Shown in pieces: positions 6,630-6,918 of a stretch of 6,918 nt of DNA (position 1 is the first letter of the stretch; every line of letters begins with the position of its first letter). Origin of the DNA: Gammaproteobacteria bacterium (GTDB taxonomy: Bacteria; Pseudomonadota; Gammaproteobacteria; Chromatiales; Chromatiaceae); NCBI GenBank assembly GCA_024277555.1, contig JAJRUY010000010.1, positions 1-6,918 on the forward strand, read 5' to 3'. The position numbers and the translations under genes were made by a program. Below the pieces are notes generated by a model. It was given only the letters and a program-made list of their open reading frames with translations. It ran no database searches and was not told where the DNA came from.

Positions 6630-6658
6630 ATGATAGTTTTTTTTGGTGCTTCCGTCAA
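6630..6658 (-). promoter_or_regulatory. Sigma70-type promoter for the rimP-nusA operon, GC-rich discriminator
   Basis: Minus strand TTGACG (6658-6653) and TATCAT (6635-6630) are separated by exactly 17 nt; the hexamers match consensus at 5 and 4 of 6 positions. Sequence upstream of the -35 is A/T-rich (6659-6679), as in UP elements. The stretch after the -10 is CGCGGCGC, a GC-rich discriminator of the kind found at stringently controlled promoters. The start site would be near 6623, giving a leader of about 160 nt to ATG 6464. This is the best promoter in the window and is well placed for the operon. Confidence 0.7.
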
Positions 6659-6756
6659 GAAATCAATAGTTTTTAGATAAACTGCCCCAGACCTTGTAGC
6701 ACCATGCCCGTCCATTTACCGGTACAGGCATCCTTGTGGGTAGCATCAGGCACTAA

Positions 6757-6788
6757 TAAAGAAAAAACCCGCCTATTATCAGCGGGTT
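6757..6788 (-). terminator. Intrinsic terminator after tRNA-Ser
   Basis: Minus strand AACCCGC (6788-6782) and GCGGGTT (6772-6766) form a perfect 7-bp stem with a 9-nt loop, followed by a T run (six including the stem) and a further T-rich stretch. It lies 12 nt after the tRNA 3' end, so the tRNA is probably transcribed separately from the nusA operon. Confidence 0.88.
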
Positions 6789-6799
6789 ATATCCCATAT

Positions 6800-6891
<92 letters not shown>

Positions 6892-6918
6892 AATTTTTCG
6901 CCTTGCAGCTCCGTTGCA

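Larger units (their letters stand above)
6465..6756 (-). other. Gene-free region upstream of rimP: promoter and structured leader
   Basis: No convincing protein or tRNA gene lies between the tRNA-Ser terminator and rimP. From upstream to downstream on the minus strand the region holds about 100 nt without recognised features (6659-6756, partly A/T-rich just before the -35), a promoter (6630-6658), an unassigned stretch (6570-6629), a 12-bp hairpin (6542-6569), a weak hairpin with seven T residues (6518-6539), and a strong intrinsic terminator (6474-6500) directly before the rimP start. The likely transcript from about 6623 to 6475 is some 150 nt. It may be an attenuator leader for the operon or, less likely, a stand-alone small RNA. 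Confidence 0.6.

Noticed and set aside
6599..6715. A 38-codon minus-strand frame (starts MDGHGATRSG) upstream of rimP
   Set aside because: It has no Shine-Dalgarno, and it spans the -35 and -10 of the likely operon promoter.

Overview
The window holds one conserved gammaproteobacterial locus, read entirely from the minus strand (right to left in window coordinates): tRNA-Ser(GGA), then the nusA operon rimP-nusA-infB-rbfA-truB, then rpsO and the first 39 codons of pnp, which runs off the left edge. Gene order, protein lengths and sequence details (NusA with two C-terminal acidic repeats, TruB with a PUA-like tail, IF2 with two N-terminal IF2_N modules around a long charged linker) point to a gammaproteobacterium. 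NusA reads closer to Pseudomonas-type than Escherichia-type sequences. The genus cannot be named from this window.

Layout. 6892-6918 is the edge upstream of the tRNA. 6801-6891 is tRNA-Ser(GGA) with encoded CCA, followed by its own intrinsic terminator (6757-6788). 6465-6756 contains no convincing protein gene. It holds a sigma70-type promoter (6630-6658) and a leader of about 150 nt with a 12-bp hairpin, a weak hairpin with a U tract, and a clean intrinsic terminator whose U tract runs into the rimP ribosome binding site. 1496-6464 is the compact block rimP, nusA, infB, rbfA, truB, with gaps of 18, 12 and 16 nt and then an 8-nt overlap. 427-576 is a 150-nt gap with a structured rpsO leader. 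rpsO and pnp are 37 nt apart, with no terminator between them.

How the genes work together. The operon couples transcription, ribosome assembly and translation start. RimP and RbfA mature the 30S subunit, S15 is a primary 16S rRNA binder in that subunit, IF2 places initiator tRNA and joins the subunits, and NusA controls RNA polymerase pausing, termination and rRNA antitermination. TruB makes pseudouridine 55 in tRNAs, and PNPase degrades RNA.

Novelty. All complete genes look intact and ordinary, and I see no previously undescribed system, mobile element, CRISPR array or prophage. The item most worth a second look is the nusA-operon leader, which has the layout of a transcription attenuator: promoter, stable hairpin, U tract, terminator, and an alternative pairing that would break the terminator. 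Lesser points are the rpsO leader hairpin, the missing rpsO-pnp terminator and hairpin, the tRNA-Ser at this position, and a Ser in the GXXG loop of NusA KH2.
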